Shown: positions 1 to 10,489 of the stretch, piece by piece
Layout: each line of letters starts with the position of its first letter
How positions within the stretch are numbered: the stretch's first letter is position 1
Origin: Candidatus Kapaibacterium sp.
Lineage (GTDB): Bacteria; Bacteroidota; Ignavibacteria; Kapaibacteriales; UBA4661
Length of the DNA stretch: 64,000 nt
Reading direction: 5' to 3'
NCBI GenBank assembly: GCA_025455065.1
Contig: JALONG010000013.1
Location: 1-64,000, forward strand
The notes under the pieces: model-generated
What the model saw: the letters and a program-made list of their open reading frames with translations, nothing else
The model's database searches: none
Told to the model about the DNA's origin: nothing
Program-made: the position numbers and the translations under genes

Positions 1-298
1 CAATGTAAAAAACTCTCGCCCAGCGTCTTTGCCAAAACTATCAAAGAACTCTTTCAAAACCTCTGGAAAACCTAGCAAAATCCGTTAGGTACTAAAGCCA
101 AGTATGAAAACTCTACCTGCAAAAGAACGGTACAATATCTACGCTAAAGCGGATCACAAAAGTGTCTGTGCCAAGCAGAAGAAAATTTTGTCGTGTACTT
201 TGATTTTCCGTATAAAAAGCAAAAGTGCAGCCCATTGAACAACGAACTGCACCTTGTACAACAATCTATGGAGGTGAACGAAAAAATGAACGGGAGAA
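1..298. other. Non-coding edge region
   Basis: I see no convincing gene in this stretch before the stop of the minus-strand metalloprotease. Short open frames here have no start signal or recognisable protein. A weak 6-bp inverted repeat (GTGCAG at 225-230, CTGCAC at 247-252) lies downstream of the protease and could be part of its 3' end, but there is no T-tract. Confidence 0.4.
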
Positions 299-3200
299 TT
301 ACCGCGCAAGAATGATTGCGACACGCTGCGGCGACAATGCGCCTTGTACTTGTACCGATGCTATGTATAAGCCATTCGGCAGCGTTTGCCCACGTTCATC
401 GCGTCCGTTCCATACAACACGGTTTTCGCCAAGAATGGTGCTTGGTATATTGATTGTGCATACAACGATTCCGCTTGCCGACACCACAGATACTTGTGTC
501 GGAGCTGTTGTGGCTTGTTGCCATGCGATAGTGGTTGTTTCAGCAAAGGGGTTCGGATAGCTTTGAAGGCTGATATTTCCTAATGTTTGCGCACCCTGTT
601 GATTTGCATTGTGCGCACTGCCAAACATATTATCGCTAATCTCGGGAAGATTTGCCGTAACGGTCAAACGTTCTTGCAAAAACAAGGATTTGAGCCGTGT
701 TATGTGCAAAATATCCGCTTTATACTCTTGGTCAATAACCAAGCTCGTTGTACGCACAAATATTGTTGTGAAGATTTCTGATGTGCGCGGCGTGAGTCGG
801 AATCCTCGCACCCAAGGTCCGAAGCGGCTGAGGCTCACTTCTGCTCCTTCGGGCGATTGAATATCAATCGGGTTTGCCGTGCCAAAGGTTTGAATCGTGT
901 AGGAGCGCACTGACCCTGCTTCTGTGCGGGTTACAGGTCCGAAATCTATGCGCTGGCGTGAAAGTTGCAAACTTGGCGCTTGGCTTGTTCCCATTGTGCG
1001 AAGCGTTACGGTCGTGCTGTTCACGGAACTGTTCAGAATGTGAGTAATCGCGCCGCCGTAAATGCCGTTCCACGTTGGTACAAACCGCACTAACACTCGC
1101 TGATACAAGCGTCCTTGCGAGGGCGGAATAACAACGCTTTCATGCCAACGCCCGTCATCGTTCAAACTGAGCAGAAAACCTGCCGAAGCCTGAATCGTGA
1201 TTGCGTCGGTCGCTGTGGGCGATTCCACCCAATAGGTTGCCGTCGAAACGTAGGGCTGCTGCGTATTTTGGAAGCGTAAAACGCCTTCGGTCAAATCGCT
1301 CGAATGGAAGCGCAGGCGCGGTGTGGGAACATTTGCGCGAACAAGAATCGCTGAACTTGCAGCACCAACGCGGTGCGTAATGGTGTGCGCAAGTGTGCCG
1401 GTGGTTGTGGCTTCTACCAAAATGTGGATGAGGCTCGCAACTTCGCCGTTTTGCGGGTGCAAGCGCAATTCACGCTGCCAATCACCCGCCCAACCTGATG
1501 AAATCATCAATCCTGCCGGAGCGCTGATTATTACAGGTGATGCAAGGTTTGTTGCGCGGAAAAAGTACGATGCCGTTGTACTTTCGCGGAAAGGAATTGT
1601 GCCAAGCGAAAGTTCTTGCGGATTGCTCAAAAAGACGCGCTGCGTGAGGGCTGTTATAGGCAGTTCAGCGCTTGCGCTACCTGCATTATGGCGAATAACG
1701 GTGCTGAGAATGCCGTCGCGCTGCGGCGCGAAACGTACCCAAACATTGATTTTGACCGCATTTGTGTCAGTTTGAGAGCGCTGAGGCGGCTGAATGGTCA
1801 AGGTATTTTGCCACGTGCCGTTGGATGTTTGCGCAAGTTGGACATCGCCCGAAACGTTGATATGAAGCGGCTGAAACAGATTCCAAGCAGCAATTTCATA
1901 ACGCTGCGGAGCGGAAAATTCACCAAGCGCTGTGGCGGGAAGCGTGATATTACGGGGGTTCAAAGCCAGAACGGTCGTGGTGTCAATCGCACCAACGAGA
2001 TGTACTTCAACACTTTCGCTTTGACCATCGTAAAAAAGGCGCAAAATGGCGCTTCGTGAACGTGCAGCGCTTGGGCGATAGCGAATTGTGAGCGTCTGTG
2101 TGCCGTCGCTGCCGATTGCTGTTCCAACGGGGTGTGTATTGGCGGTAATGCTGAAATCTTGGGCATCCGTGCCGCTTATTTCCACCGAGCGCAGGCGCAC
2201 AGACGTTGGCGCGGTATTGCGCAAAAGCAGATTCAGCGTGGAAGTCACTCCGGCACGCACGGCAGGAAACGTCAATGTGGAGGTTTCAGCACTCATACCA
2301 TTGACGTAGGTGAAAGTTTGTTGAGACGTGACGCTGTTTGCGCCTGTGAATACCTCCACATTGCCCGTTGCACCTGAGCCGACAATCGCGGTGATTTGCG
2401 TAGGGCTGTTCACTGTAAAGGAGCGAGCATTGATGCCGCCAAATTGCACCAAATGGACATTCACAAAATTTGTTCCCGTAATCACAATCGGCGTTCCAAA
2501 GCCGCCACGTGTGGGGGCGATAGAGCTAATCGTTGCAAATGCAGCAGTGCTGCCGTTTCCACCATTTCCGTTATTTCCGCCATTACCACCATTGCCATTA
2601 TTCCCACCGTTTCCTCCATTACCACCGTTATTCCCACCATTCCCGCCATTCGTGCCGCTAAAACTGAACGCTGTGGAAGAAAGTGCAGTATTGGTCGGCG
2701 TGACAACTTCGACAGTGCCGCTTGCACCGGAGCCGAGAACAGCGAGAATTTGCGTGGGACTGATGAGGGTAAAAGTTTGAACAGCCGTGCCACCGAAGCG
2801 TACAGCGCTGACATTGACGAAATTTGTTCCCGAAATCACTACCGCCGTGCCAAGTCCGCCGCTTGTGGGCGCAAAGGAACTAATTGCCGCAAGCTGCGTA
2901 TTTCCGCCGTTTCCACCGTTGTTTCCACCATTATTACCGCCATTGCCGGAGCCGCTAAAGGTGAAGGATGTGGAAGAAGAAGCAAGGTTAGTTGCTGTAA
3001 TGACTTGAACAGCTCCCGTCGCTCCGCCTGCCGCGACAATAGCAGTGATGCGGGTTACGCTGTTTACGACAAAGGATTGTGCATTCATGCCGCCAAAGCG
3101 CACGGCTGTTACATTCGTGAAATTTGTTCCTGTAATTACCACCGAAACACCGCCTGCACCGGACGTTGGCGCAAACGACGTTACCGTCGCAGGTGGCGGG

Positions 3201-5113
3201 GGCGAAAGGAAGGTAAAAGTTTGTGCGGACAAAACCGTTCCGGCTGGCGTAGTTACTTGGATTTGACCCGTTGCACCGCCACCGACAACGGCGACAATTT
3301 GCGTGGGGCTATTCACAAAAAACGAGGCTGCCGGAGTGCCGCCAAAGCGCACGGATGTTGCTCCGGTGAAGTTTGTTCCGGTTATTGTTACAATAGCGTT
3401 TTGTGAGCCGGAAGCGGGTGAAAAACTCGTAATGGTGGGCGGTAGCGCGGGTTGAAGGAAGGTGAACGACTGCGCCGACGTTGCCGTATTTACGCCCGTA
3501 ACGACCTGCACTTGACCACTTGCTCCGGCTGCAACCCGCGCCGTTATTTGTGTTGGGCTGTTTACGGTGAAGGACTGCGCATTAACGCCGCCAAAGCGCA
3601 CTGCCGTTGCTCCGGTGAAATTTGTTCCCGTTATAATGACCGTCGCGCCTTGTGCGCCGCTTGTGGGTGCAAAACCCGTAATCATAGCAAGATTGCTGCC
3701 CGAACCTGTGCTTTGCAAACACGCCGCGGCTTCGGCACGTGTGCGCATAAGCGACGCGCAAAGCGGGTGAAATATCATGTCAATATTCGCCATACCGCCA
3801 GGCTGTGTGTGGCAGTAACTCATAATTGTTCCACGACTTGGAACAGTTGTGGTTATGCAAGGTGATTGCGTTGCGCATCGGTCAATCGGTCCGCCGGGCC
3901 ATGTGCAACTGTGCGTGTGCGGCGAACCAAAATTATGCCCAAGTTCGTGCGCGACAACCATTGTCGTCCAAGCCGGGTCAATCGGGAATCGCGCACTGAG
4001 GCTGCCCGAAACGCCATAACCGGCAGTACGATTGCAAAGGGTATTGACATAAGCAACGCCGCCGCCAAGTCTGCGCGAAGTGAGCAGATGCGCCAAGTCG
4101 CGTTGTACGCCTGTGAATTGGCTGTTCCATGTTTGTTGAAAAAGATTGAGTGCCGCACTTGCGTTTGCCGCCGAAACGTAGGGGTCTGCCATTGTCCATA
4201 CCTGCACGTGCGAGACGAGAAGCCGCGTATTGATGTCGCGCTCGTAAATTGCGGAAATAGCACCAATAAGCGCTCCGGCGTACTGCACAGCTTGTGTTTG
4301 GCTTGAACCTAAGGCTTGGTAGGTTGCGAAGTCAATATCAATCGCAATTTCTGCGGTAAGCTGCTGCGTGGATTGGAGCGAAGCGCCGTTTTTGTTGCTT
4401 GGTTGAGGGGCATGGTCGTGTGCATCGTGTGGAAGGTCGTAATCGCCTGCTTCGCAAGTAAATGTGCGCTGTTCCGCAGGAGCATCACTTTCGTAAAGGA
4501 CGTACAGAGGCTCTTCTTCAGAAGTCGCACTGTTACTGGTGTTGTCGGTTGTTGTGTTTTGCGGCACAGCCTCAATCGTGTACAAATGACCGTCGGTGCG
4601 AATGGTCATCAGGACGTTTCCACCCATCATGCTGAAATTCACATGGGAAGTTTTATCACCCTCCACAACGCCGCGATACATCATCAAATCTGCTTCGGCG
4701 GCAATGAGTTTGTCTCCTTCGGGCGTTTTTGCTACAAATCGCGCACTCCGAGAGAAAGGGTTGTAGGCTTGCAAAGTCAATCGCATCAAGCGCCCTTGCA
4801 CAAGGACTTCGATGGTTGTCTTGGCGGGTTTATCGGCAAAGGTACGCTCGAAAGCGTCGCGTTTCAAGGCAAGCGGAACATAGCGCGAAAGCGATTTCGC
4901 CGCAGGTACAAAGGCGCGTTGCAGCCTTGCGGAGGATTGCATTGCACCGGAAGGGACTTGCTCAAACAGCACCGTTGCTTGCGCAGAAGGTGTTTGCGCT
5001 GAGAGGTTTTGTGCTGAAAGCGCGACGACAACAGCTAAGGCTAAAAACACAACGCATAGAAAAAGGCAAACACAGTGCGTGAGCCATGACGAAGAGTATT
5101 TTGGGGAAGACAT
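299..5113 (-). CDS. Secreted M12B-like zinc metalloprotease with IPT/TIG repeats and T9SS sorting domain
   Basis: About 1604 residues. The start at 5113 ([10 protein letters not shown]) is preferred because a strong hydrophobic signal segment ending near ALSAQ follows; a longer frame begins at 5161. A metzincin zinc site [11 protein letters not shown] (HExxHxxGxxH) and a downstream Met-turn (GTIMSYC) identify a reprolysin/M12B-type peptidase, with prodomain-like sequence before it. Five IPT/TIG immunoglobulin-like domains follow (ITGFAPTSG-type starts with TGTNF), two of the junctions being Gly/Asn-rich linkers. Then come several beta-sandwich modules resembling choice-of-anchor/ASH domains. 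The last ~90 residues ([12 protein letters not shown] ... NGLYIASV) form a type A T9SS sorting domain. Inferred: exported, moved across the outer membrane by T9SS and held at or released from the surface. The substrate is unknown. It is a single gene, divergent from nuoD. Confidence 0.88.
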   Translation of the reverse strand: MSSPKYSSSWLTHCVCLFLCVVFLALAVVVALSAQNLSAQTPSAQATVLFEQVPSGAMQSSARLQRAFVPAAKSLSRYVPLALKRDAFERTFADKPAKTTIEVLVQGRLMRLTLQAYNPFSRSARFVAKTPEGDKLIAAEADLMMYRGVVEGDKTSHVNFSMMGGNVLMTIRTDGHLYTIEAVPQNTTTDNTSNSATSEEEPLYVLYESDAPAEQRTFTCEAGDYDLPHDAHDHAPQPSNKNGASLQSTQQLTAEIAIDIDFATYQALGSSQTQAVQYAGALIGAISAIYERDINTRLLVSHVQVWTMADPYVSAANASAALNLFQQTWNSQFTGVQRDLAHLLTSRRLGGGVAYVNTLCNRTAGYGVSGSLSARFPIDPAWTTMVVAHELGHNFGSPHTHSCTWPGGPIDRCATQSPCITTTVPSRGTIMSYCHTQPGGMANIDMIFHPLCASLMRTRAEAAACLQSTGSGSNLAMITGFAPTSGAQGATVIITGTNFTGATAVRFGGVNAQSFTVNSPTQITARVAAGASGQVQVVTGVNTATSAQSFTFLQPALPPTITSFSPASGSQNAIVTITGTNFTGATSVRFGGTPAASFFVNSPTQIVAVVGGGATGQIQVTTPAGTVLSAQTFTFLSPPPPATVTSFAPTSGAGGVSVVITGTNFTNVTAVRFGGMNAQSFVVNSVTRITAIVAAGGATGAVQVITATNLASSSTSFTFSGSGNGGNNGGNNGGNGGNTQLAAISSFAPTSGGLGTAVVISGTNFVNVSAVRFGGTAVQTFTLISPTQILAVLGSGASGTVEVVTPTNTALSSTAFSFSGTNGGNGGNNGGNGGNGGNNGNGGNGGNNGNGGNGSTAAFATISSIAPTRGGFGTPIVITGTNFVNVHLVQFGGINARSFTVNSPTQITAIVGSGATGNVEVFTGANSVTSQQTFTYVNGMSAETSTLTFPAVRAGVTSTLNLLLRNTAPTSVRLRSVEISGTDAQDFSITANTHPVGTAIGSDGTQTLTIRYRPSAARSRSAILRLFYDGQSESVEVHLVGAIDTTTVLALNPRNITLPATALGEFSAPQRYEIAAWNLFQPLHINVSGDVQLAQTSNGTWQNTLTIQPPQRSQTDTNAVKINVWVRFAPQRDGILSTVIRHNAGSASAELPITALTQRVFLSNPQELSLGTIPFRESTTASYFFRATNLASPVIISAPAGLMISSGWAGDWQRELRLHPQNGEVASLIHILVEATTTGTLAHTITHRVGAASSAILVRANVPTPRLRFHSSDLTEGVLRFQNTQQPYVSTATYWVESPTATDAITIQASAGFLLSLNDDGRWHESVVIPPSQGRLYQRVLVRFVPTWNGIYGGAITHILNSSVNSTTVTLRTMGTSQAPSLQLSRQRIDFGPVTRTEAGSVRSYTIQTFGTANPIDIQSPEGAEVSLSRFGPWVRGFRLTPRTSEIFTTIFVRTTSLVIDQEYKADILHITRLKSLFLQERLTVTANLPEISDNMFGSAHNANQQGAQTLGNISLQSYPNPFAETTTIAWQQATTAPTQVSVVSASGIVVCTINIPSTILGENRVVWNGRDERGQTLPNGLYIASVQVQGALSPQRVAIILAR
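2551..2650 (-). repeat. Gly/Asn-coding minisatellite in the protease linker
   Basis: Short GGN/NGG codon repeats encode the flexible linker between the fourth and fifth TIG domains. A shorter similar tract lies near 2900-2945, between the third and fourth TIG domains. The DNA is a run of near-identical 6-9 bp units, so copy number is likely to vary between strains. These are spacer sequences, not folded domains. Confidence 0.7.
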
Positions 5114-5382
5114 AACGCATCTCGAAAAAAAAGTTGAACAGTGAATTGTAACTCGGAACAAAGTTCGCTGTTTTTAGCGTTGAAAACATGAGCCAATACG
5201 TCACAACTTTATCGTGCGGAAAGTCACATCGGATGCGGTGAATTTAGTCACTATTTTCTATGCCAAATCGTCATTCAGTGTGGTAGAGACTTTGTTTTTG
5301 CGGCATTATTTTGTAGCTTGCGATGTTGAAAAATTTACCAAGACACTACTTTTATTCCTCCCACCTTTCACCCCAAATCACT

Positions 5383-6678
5383 ATGGATAGAGATATTATC
5401 CCCCTTACAGCCACTTCGACCTTAGAGCGGGTGCGCCACGTCCGGCAAAACAAGATGATTCAAAAAGTGCTGGATAAAGACACCAGCATTATGGTTGAAG
5501 ACCCGCTTGAAAACGAGATGATTTTGAACATGGGACCTCAGCACCCCGCCACACACGGCGTTTTGCGTGTCTTGCTGAAAGTTGATGGCGAGACCGTTAC
5601 AAAATGTGTTCCCGAGCTTGGCTATTTGCATCGCGGTTTTGAGAAACTCGCTGAAAACATGACGTATCACGAGTTTATCCCGCATACAGACCGTTTGGAC
5701 TATATTGCGCCGATGTCGAACAACGTCGCGGTAACGATGGCGTTTGAGAAATTGGCAGGTGTAGAAGTGCCGGAGCGCGGTCAGTGGGTGCGAATGATGG
5801 TGTGTGAGCTGGCGCGTGTTTCCTCGCACTTGCTTGCAATGGGCTGTACGGCAATGGACGTAGGCGCTTTGACAGTGTTCATCTGGACATTTGCCGAGCG
5901 CGAAAAATTGTACGATTTATTTGAAGAAATCTGCGGCGCACGCTTCACAACAAGCTATTCTCGCATTGGCGGCGTTGCGAACGACCCCGACGCGGAATTA
6001 CTCAAAAAAATCCGCGCTTGGCTCAACGAGTTCCCCGAAAAACTCAAGCAAAGCGAAGGTTTGGTCATGAAAAACCGCATCTTCATTGACCGCATGGCGG
6101 GTGTGGGCTATTTGCCACGTGAAAAGGCGATTGCGCTGGGCGTAACGGGGCCGTGCCTCCGGGCATCGGGCGTGGATTACGATTTGCGCCGCCGCAAGCC
6201 GTATTTGCAGTATGACAAGGTTGATTTTGATGTCATTACCGATACCGACGGTGATTCATGGGCGCGTTTCAAAGTGCGGGGCGCGGAAATGTGGGAAAGC
6301 GTGAAAATTTTGCATCAGGTTTTGGACAAATTGGAAACGCTCAAAGGTCCCGTTATTGCGAATAATCCTAAGCACGTCGCACCGCGAAAAGCCGAGATTT
6401 ATACCCGCATGGAAGAACTCATTAACGATTTTATGTTGGTGAATTACGGCACAATGCCGCCCAAAGGCGAAGCATATGCTTCTATCGAAAACTCCAAAGG
6501 CGAACTTGGATTTTACGTCGTGAGCGACGGTTCGGGGCAGCCTTGGAAATGCAAGATTAAATCACCTTCCACGACCAACATTCAGGCACTGCAATACATG
6601 GCGGAAGGTTCGATGATTTCTGACGTTGTAGCCATTATCGGTTCGATTGACCCGGTGATGGGTGAGGCGGATAAATAA
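5383..6678 (+). CDS. nuoD: NADH-quinone oxidoreductase subunit D (49 kDa subunit)
   Basis: NuoD is the quinone-site subunit of respiratory complex I in the peripheral arm. The protein carries the family hallmarks: MGPQHPATHGVLR near the N-terminus, ELGYLHRGFEKLAE, the DRLDYIAPMSNN segment, RIGGVANDPD, and the C-terminal SMISDVVAIIGSIDPVMGE motif with the conserved terminal region. About 431 residues from the ATG at 5383 is normal for the family; an in-frame ATG at 5323 would add 20 unconserved residues. No Shine-Dalgarno is visible at either. No other nuo gene is adjacent: the neighbours are a secreted protease (divergent) and a TonB receptor (convergent). Normally nuoD sits in a nuoA-N operon, so this is a dispersed copy. 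Confidence 0.95.
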   Translation: MDRDIIPLTATSTLERVRHVRQNKMIQKVLDKDTSIMVEDPLENEMILNMGPQHPATHGVLRVLLKVDGETVTKCVPELGYLHRGFEKLAENMTYHEFIPHTDRLDYIAPMSNNVAVTMAFEKLAGVEVPERGQWVRMMVCELARVSSHLLAMGCTAMDVGALTVFIWTFAEREKLYDLFEEICGARFTTSYSRIGGVANDPDAELLKKIRAWLNEFPEKLKQSEGLVMKNRIFIDRMAGVGYLPREKAIALGVTGPCLRASGVDYDLRRRKPYLQYDKVDFDVITDTDGDSWARFKVRGAEMWESVKILHQVLDKLETLKGPVIANNPKHVAPRKAEIYTRMEELINDFMLVNYGTMPPKGEAYASIENSKGELGFYVVSDGSGQPWKCKIKSPSTTNIQALQYMAEGSMISDVVAIIGSIDPVMGEADK

Positions 6679-6718
6679 TCCACCTCATACGCTCACCTAA
6701 CGCTTTTTCCGCACCCCC

Positions 6719-6748
6719 GAAGCCCTCTCCCAAAAAGGAGAGGGCTTC
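6719..6748. terminator. Hairpin between convergent nuoD and TonB receptor
   Basis: A perfect 12-bp stem (GAAGCCCTCTCC / GGAGAGGGCTTC) with a 6-nt loop lies between the convergent stops of nuoD and the TonB receptor. No long T-tract follows on either strand, so it is a probable bidirectional terminator rather than a textbook one. Confidence 0.6.
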
Positions 6749-6868
6749 AAAAATGGCTTCAATCCTTACTTCTGCTCTTTGGCAAAGGTAGCGTAACGCG
6801 AAGCACAAGTCCGAGGTGAGGAAAAAGCGTAGGCTGCGTAAAGCGTATATGCGTAAAGCTCATAAATG

Positions 6869-9481
6869 CTACATCGTATAACCAAACTGAATATAAAACT
6901 GACGACCAAAATCCGGTAATTGATTCGGGCGATTAAACGTGTTCGCGTTCCACGAGCCTTGTGCATCCATTTGTAACACGCCCCAAACGTCTGTTCCCAG
7001 CAGATTTCGTGCCTTTGCTAACACAAAAAAACCTTTCATTCCCAACGGCTCTAAATCTTGACGCAGCGTCAGATTCATCGCAAAACTGCTCGGAATCTGG
7101 TATTGCACAAAATTCCGTGCGTCAAACGTCGTTCCTGCCACGCCGCCCCGCGAAGGTACGGGCGTGAGGTCGCCGAGATTGTTATTGGTGGGCGTAAGAA
7201 TTTGAATTGCACCGTTGTAGTACAGTTCAGCCGCAACCGATGTTTGCGAGGGGAAAAGATAGGAAAAACCTGCTTTGGCAAGCAATGTCGGCGAATCAAT
7301 CGGCAAACGTTGATTGGGTAAAAATGGTGCAACGGGCGTTCCGTCTGCTGTGGTGGTATCCTTCCAATCCCGCATGAAACCAAAGGCATCAGTCGAGCGC
7401 CCCAGCGCATAGTATGTTGCATTTGCCCATATTTCCAAACCATTTTGCAACACGAGATTTGCAGCAATCGAACCGCCGATATTTGTCCAACCGCTCCCGC
7501 GATTGAAACTTTGCGTTGCCGGAGCGAAGGAATAGACCACGTTACCGTCCATGTAAAAACCATTCAGCGTTAAACTGAGGTTTTCTGTGGGTTTGATGGA
7601 AAAAATAGCATCAATGTTGTTCAGCTTTTCCGATTCCGCATTGGGAATATCGCCATTGGCATCACGCGGAAGGCGTATGATCTCTTGCGGCGGCACAGCG
7701 CGGAAGGCTTGGGCATACACAAGGCGCAAATTTGCATCTTTGCTAAAGCGGTAATTCACCGCTACACGCGGCGTAAAATCTTGCGCAATGCGGTTTTGCA
7801 CACGGAATGGCAGATAGCTTGTGTCCGCGCCGCGAATAACGCGGTCATAACGCAAATCGCGCCCTATTTGCCGCCCTACGTCGGTGACGTTTTGGAAATC
7901 ATACCGCGCACCGGCAGTAACAGTCAAAGCCTCAATCGGTGTCCAAATGGCTTGCGCCCAAACACCGAAATACCAGCCTCGGTCGTAAATACCGCCGCCC
8001 GGTGCCCAGCCGATAAAATTCCCGTTGCGATGCGCAAACCACTGAATGTTTTCATAATCAGCATTTTCGTAGTTACCGCCAAGCGAAACGTAGAGTTCTT
8101 TCGTTTTGACAGGTGCAATTTGCCCTTCCAAGCCAAAGGATTTATCTACGCCGGCGTAGTTGAATTGTGAGCCACCGCCGTTGCGCCGCGCTGCGTCGTC
8201 GGTGAGCAGCGTACGGTCAATGTAGTTCACGTATTGGATAAAGCGCCCTGAGCGGTTGTCACGGATGAAAATATTTTGAGTTTGATTCTGATTATTAAAT
8301 TGTCCCGGAATCCTTCCGGCATTCAGCGACGTAGCACCGATGCCGTTTGCGCCGCGAATGGAATCGGTCAAACTGAAATCCGCAATTTCGCGGTTTGTAT
8401 TGACGTTGTAGCTTGCGCGGAGCATAATATCAAGGTTTTCGAGCGCTCCTTTGGGTTTCCATTCGGCAAAAACGGCGTGTGTTCCCCATGAACGGATATT
8501 GTCGGGGTGATTCGGCGTGGCGTTGTCTTTGGGGGGAATCCACGAAACAAGCCGTGTGTGGAGGATTGAGCCGAAGGTAAAATCGCCAACATTCAGGCGA
8601 ACATTAAAACTTGGAAGTTGCACACCGCCCATGAAACGCTGTCCGCTAAAGCCCAGATTGGTCGAGCGTGGCAAATCAAAATAGGCATCGGTGCGCATGG
8701 TGTAATTGAATAGCCCCGCACCATTCCGCGAATCAAGGCTTGACCAAGGGCGCGTTGTTCCGGCTGTGCGAGAATCATACACGCTTTCTCCGTTAAACCA
8801 ATACAACCCTGCATTTAGCGAAACGTCACCCGAAAACTTATGCCTGACACCCAACTGATATTTCGTTACCAAGCCGCCCGCGCCGATTTCATCAGCTGTT
8901 GCGCTCATATCCCAAGCGGTTTGTTCTTTTTGGTTTTTGGCATCGCGGGTGATGATGTTCACCACGCCCAGCATTGCAACGCTGCCATAGAGCGCTGCTC
9001 CGGGACCGCGCAAAATCTCAATTTGTTCAACATCCTGCAAATCACCAATCACATCGGGATAAAAATCGCCAAAGTGAAAACGGTCATTCACACGATGCCC
9101 ATTGACGAGATACAGCGTTCTTCGGGCAACATTGTTCGCAAAAAATCCGCGAAAATCCACACCGAAATTATTTCCTTCAAAGTGCGTGTATGCTTCCGGT
9201 GAGCGTGCAAGCGCTTCGGCAAGGTTTCGGTAGCCGTAGCGCAAAATATCTTGGCGGGTAATAACGGAACTTGCGGCGGGAACATCGGTTAATTTAACGG
9301 CGGTTTTGGTGGCTGTGACAATCTCCACACTGAGTAATTCTTCCAACGACAATGATTCCAGCACATTAGCATTGGTGGAATCTTTAGTTTGCGCTGAAGT
9401 TTGGGCAAAAACCTGCATATGTACTCCAAACACACACGCAAGAACCAACACCACAACAAGATACGGACGCAAACGTTTCAT
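6869..9481 (-). CDS. TonB-dependent outer-membrane receptor
   Basis: About 870 residues. The start at 9481 is chosen because an AGGAG box sits just upstream (CTCCTT on the plus strand near 9489-9494) and it gives a clean signal peptide ending ...MQVFAQ; a longer frame reaches 9550. After a short linker comes a plug domain (SVEIVTATKTAVKLTDVP, LYLVNGHRVND, VEQIEILRGPGAALYGS, LGVVNIITRDA), then a large beta-barrel ending in FYIQFGYTM, as expected for an outer-membrane barrel. It lacks the N-terminal carboxypeptidase-regulatory-like domain of the SusC proteins in this window, so it is a classical receptor (siderophore, cobalamin or metal type). The ligand cannot be read from sequence. It lies downstream of a coiled-coil protein in the same orientation. 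Confidence 0.9.
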   Translation of the reverse strand: MKRLRPYLVVVLVLACVFGVHMQVFAQTSAQTKDSTNANVLESLSLEELLSVEIVTATKTAVKLTDVPAASSVITRQDILRYGYRNLAEALARSPEAYTHFEGNNFGVDFRGFFANNVARRTLYLVNGHRVNDRFHFGDFYPDVIGDLQDVEQIEILRGPGAALYGSVAMLGVVNIITRDAKNQKEQTAWDMSATADEIGAGGLVTKYQLGVRHKFSGDVSLNAGLYWFNGESVYDSRTAGTTRPWSSLDSRNGAGLFNYTMRTDAYFDLPRSTNLGFSGQRFMGGVQLPSFNVRLNVGDFTFGSILHTRLVSWIPPKDNATPNHPDNIRSWGTHAVFAEWKPKGALENLDIMLRASYNVNTNREIADFSLTDSIRGANGIGATSLNAGRIPGQFNNQNQTQNIFIRDNRSGRFIQYVNYIDRTLLTDDAARRNGGGSQFNYAGVDKSFGLEGQIAPVKTKELYVSLGGNYENADYENIQWFAHRNGNFIGWAPGGGIYDRGWYFGVWAQAIWTPIEALTVTAGARYDFQNVTDVGRQIGRDLRYDRVIRGADTSYLPFRVQNRIAQDFTPRVAVNYRFSKDANLRLVYAQAFRAVPPQEIIRLPRDANGDIPNAESEKLNNIDAIFSIKPTENLSLTLNGFYMDGNVVYSFAPATQSFNRGSGWTNIGGSIAANLVLQNGLEIWANATYYALGRSTDAFGFMRDWKDTTTADGTPVAPFLPNQRLPIDSPTLLAKAGFSYLFPSQTSVAAELYYNGAIQILTPTNNNLGDLTPVPSRGGVAGTTFDARNFVQYQIPSSFAMNLTLRQDLEPLGMKGFFVLAKARNLLGTDVWGVLQMDAQGSWNANTFNRPNQLPDFGRQFYIQFGYTM

Positions 9482-9656
9482 AGTTCTTCTCCTTACAAGT
9501 ACAGATAACCTGTGGAACAAAAATAGCACGAGCGCACGACGGAACATCACACGACAACATAAATACGAAACAAGTAATCACGCTCAATGCGCACGAACTG
9601 TGGAACAAGCAGACTGGTAATATACAAAAAAAACGCTAATGTCAAAGGTAATATGA

Positions 9657-10349
9657 TTATTTTTTCGTCTCACCCGCTTTCGGCTGCGAAGGCTGTAATT
9701 GTGCGGGTTTTGGGGTGTCGGCTTTGGATTCTGCTTTCAGCGAGGCAAGTTCTTTTTTCAGTGCGTCCACTTCGCGGCGCAGCGTCTGAACGGCATCTTT
9801 ACTGATGCTTGCCAGAAGGTCGCTTTGTGTGCTTATTTCCTTGCGTTTTGCTTCCACATCCACTTTCAGAGCGGTGATGTATTCGTTCTTTATTGCCAAA
9901 TCTTTTTGCGTCGCGGTGAGTTCCAAGCGTAGTGCGTTGGCTGTGTCCGTGCGTTCTTGCAGGAAATTTGTCAGTGAGCTTATTTCTGCTCTCCGCGCAG
10001 CAAGCACACTGTCGCGCTGTTGAATTTCCGTGCGGCGCTGGGCAAGGGTTGCGTTTAGCGTATTCACCGAATTGGTCAGCGAAGCAATATCCACTTTTCG
10101 CCCTGCAAGGTCGGCGGTAAGTGAGTCTATCTGTTTGTCACGGTCGCTGATGGTCTTTTTCATGCGGCTTATAGTGCGGTCTTGCTCCGCATTTTCTTTT
10201 TTGTAATTGTCAATATCTTTCGCCGATTTATTGACAAGTTCGGTCATGCGATTCAGTTGGCTTTGGCAATCTTGCGCGTGGAGCGTTATTACACAAGACA
10301 AAAGCGTCGTTGTAACGCACACAACCAAGGTTTGAAGGGAGTTTTTCAT
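9657..10349 (-). CDS. Periplasmic coiled-coil protein of unknown function
   Basis: About 230 residues from the ATG at 10349 (MKNSLQTLVV), chosen because a signal peptide follows directly and ends near TLHAQ; the frame extends to 10445 without support. The mature part is almost entirely heptad-rich helix (repeated phrases such as SLTNSVNTLNATLAQRRTEI and ISSLTNFLQERT), ending in a Pro/Lys-rich tail (SKADTPKPAQLQPSQPKAGE). I do not recognise a named family. It is probably a secreted or periplasmic structural or spacer protein. It is divergent from the amylase and 175 nt upstream of the TonB receptor on the same strand. Confidence 0.75.
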   Translation of the reverse strand: MKNSLQTLVVCVTTTLLSCVITLHAQDCQSQLNRMTELVNKSAKDIDNYKKENAEQDRTISRMKKTISDRDKQIDSLTADLAGRKVDIASLTNSVNTLNATLAQRRTEIQQRDSVLAARRAEISSLTNFLQERTDTANALRLELTATQKDLAIKNEYITALKVDVEAKRKEISTQSDLLASISKDAVQTLRREVDALKKELASLKAESKADTPKPAQLQPSQPKAGETKK

Positions 10350-10489
10350 GGATGACGTTGGTAAGATTTGAGAAAAATTGATGACATTTAAAAAAAATCG
10401 AGACAAAGTAACGTCGTTTGAGCGACTCTCACAAATAATTTGCAAAAATCGTACCTAAAGCCTAAAAAAAATCGTATTATTGAGGAATT

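Noticed and set aside
225-252. Terminator of the metalloprotease gene
   Set aside because: The inverted repeat is only 6 bp with a 16-nt loop and has no T-tract on the minus strand.
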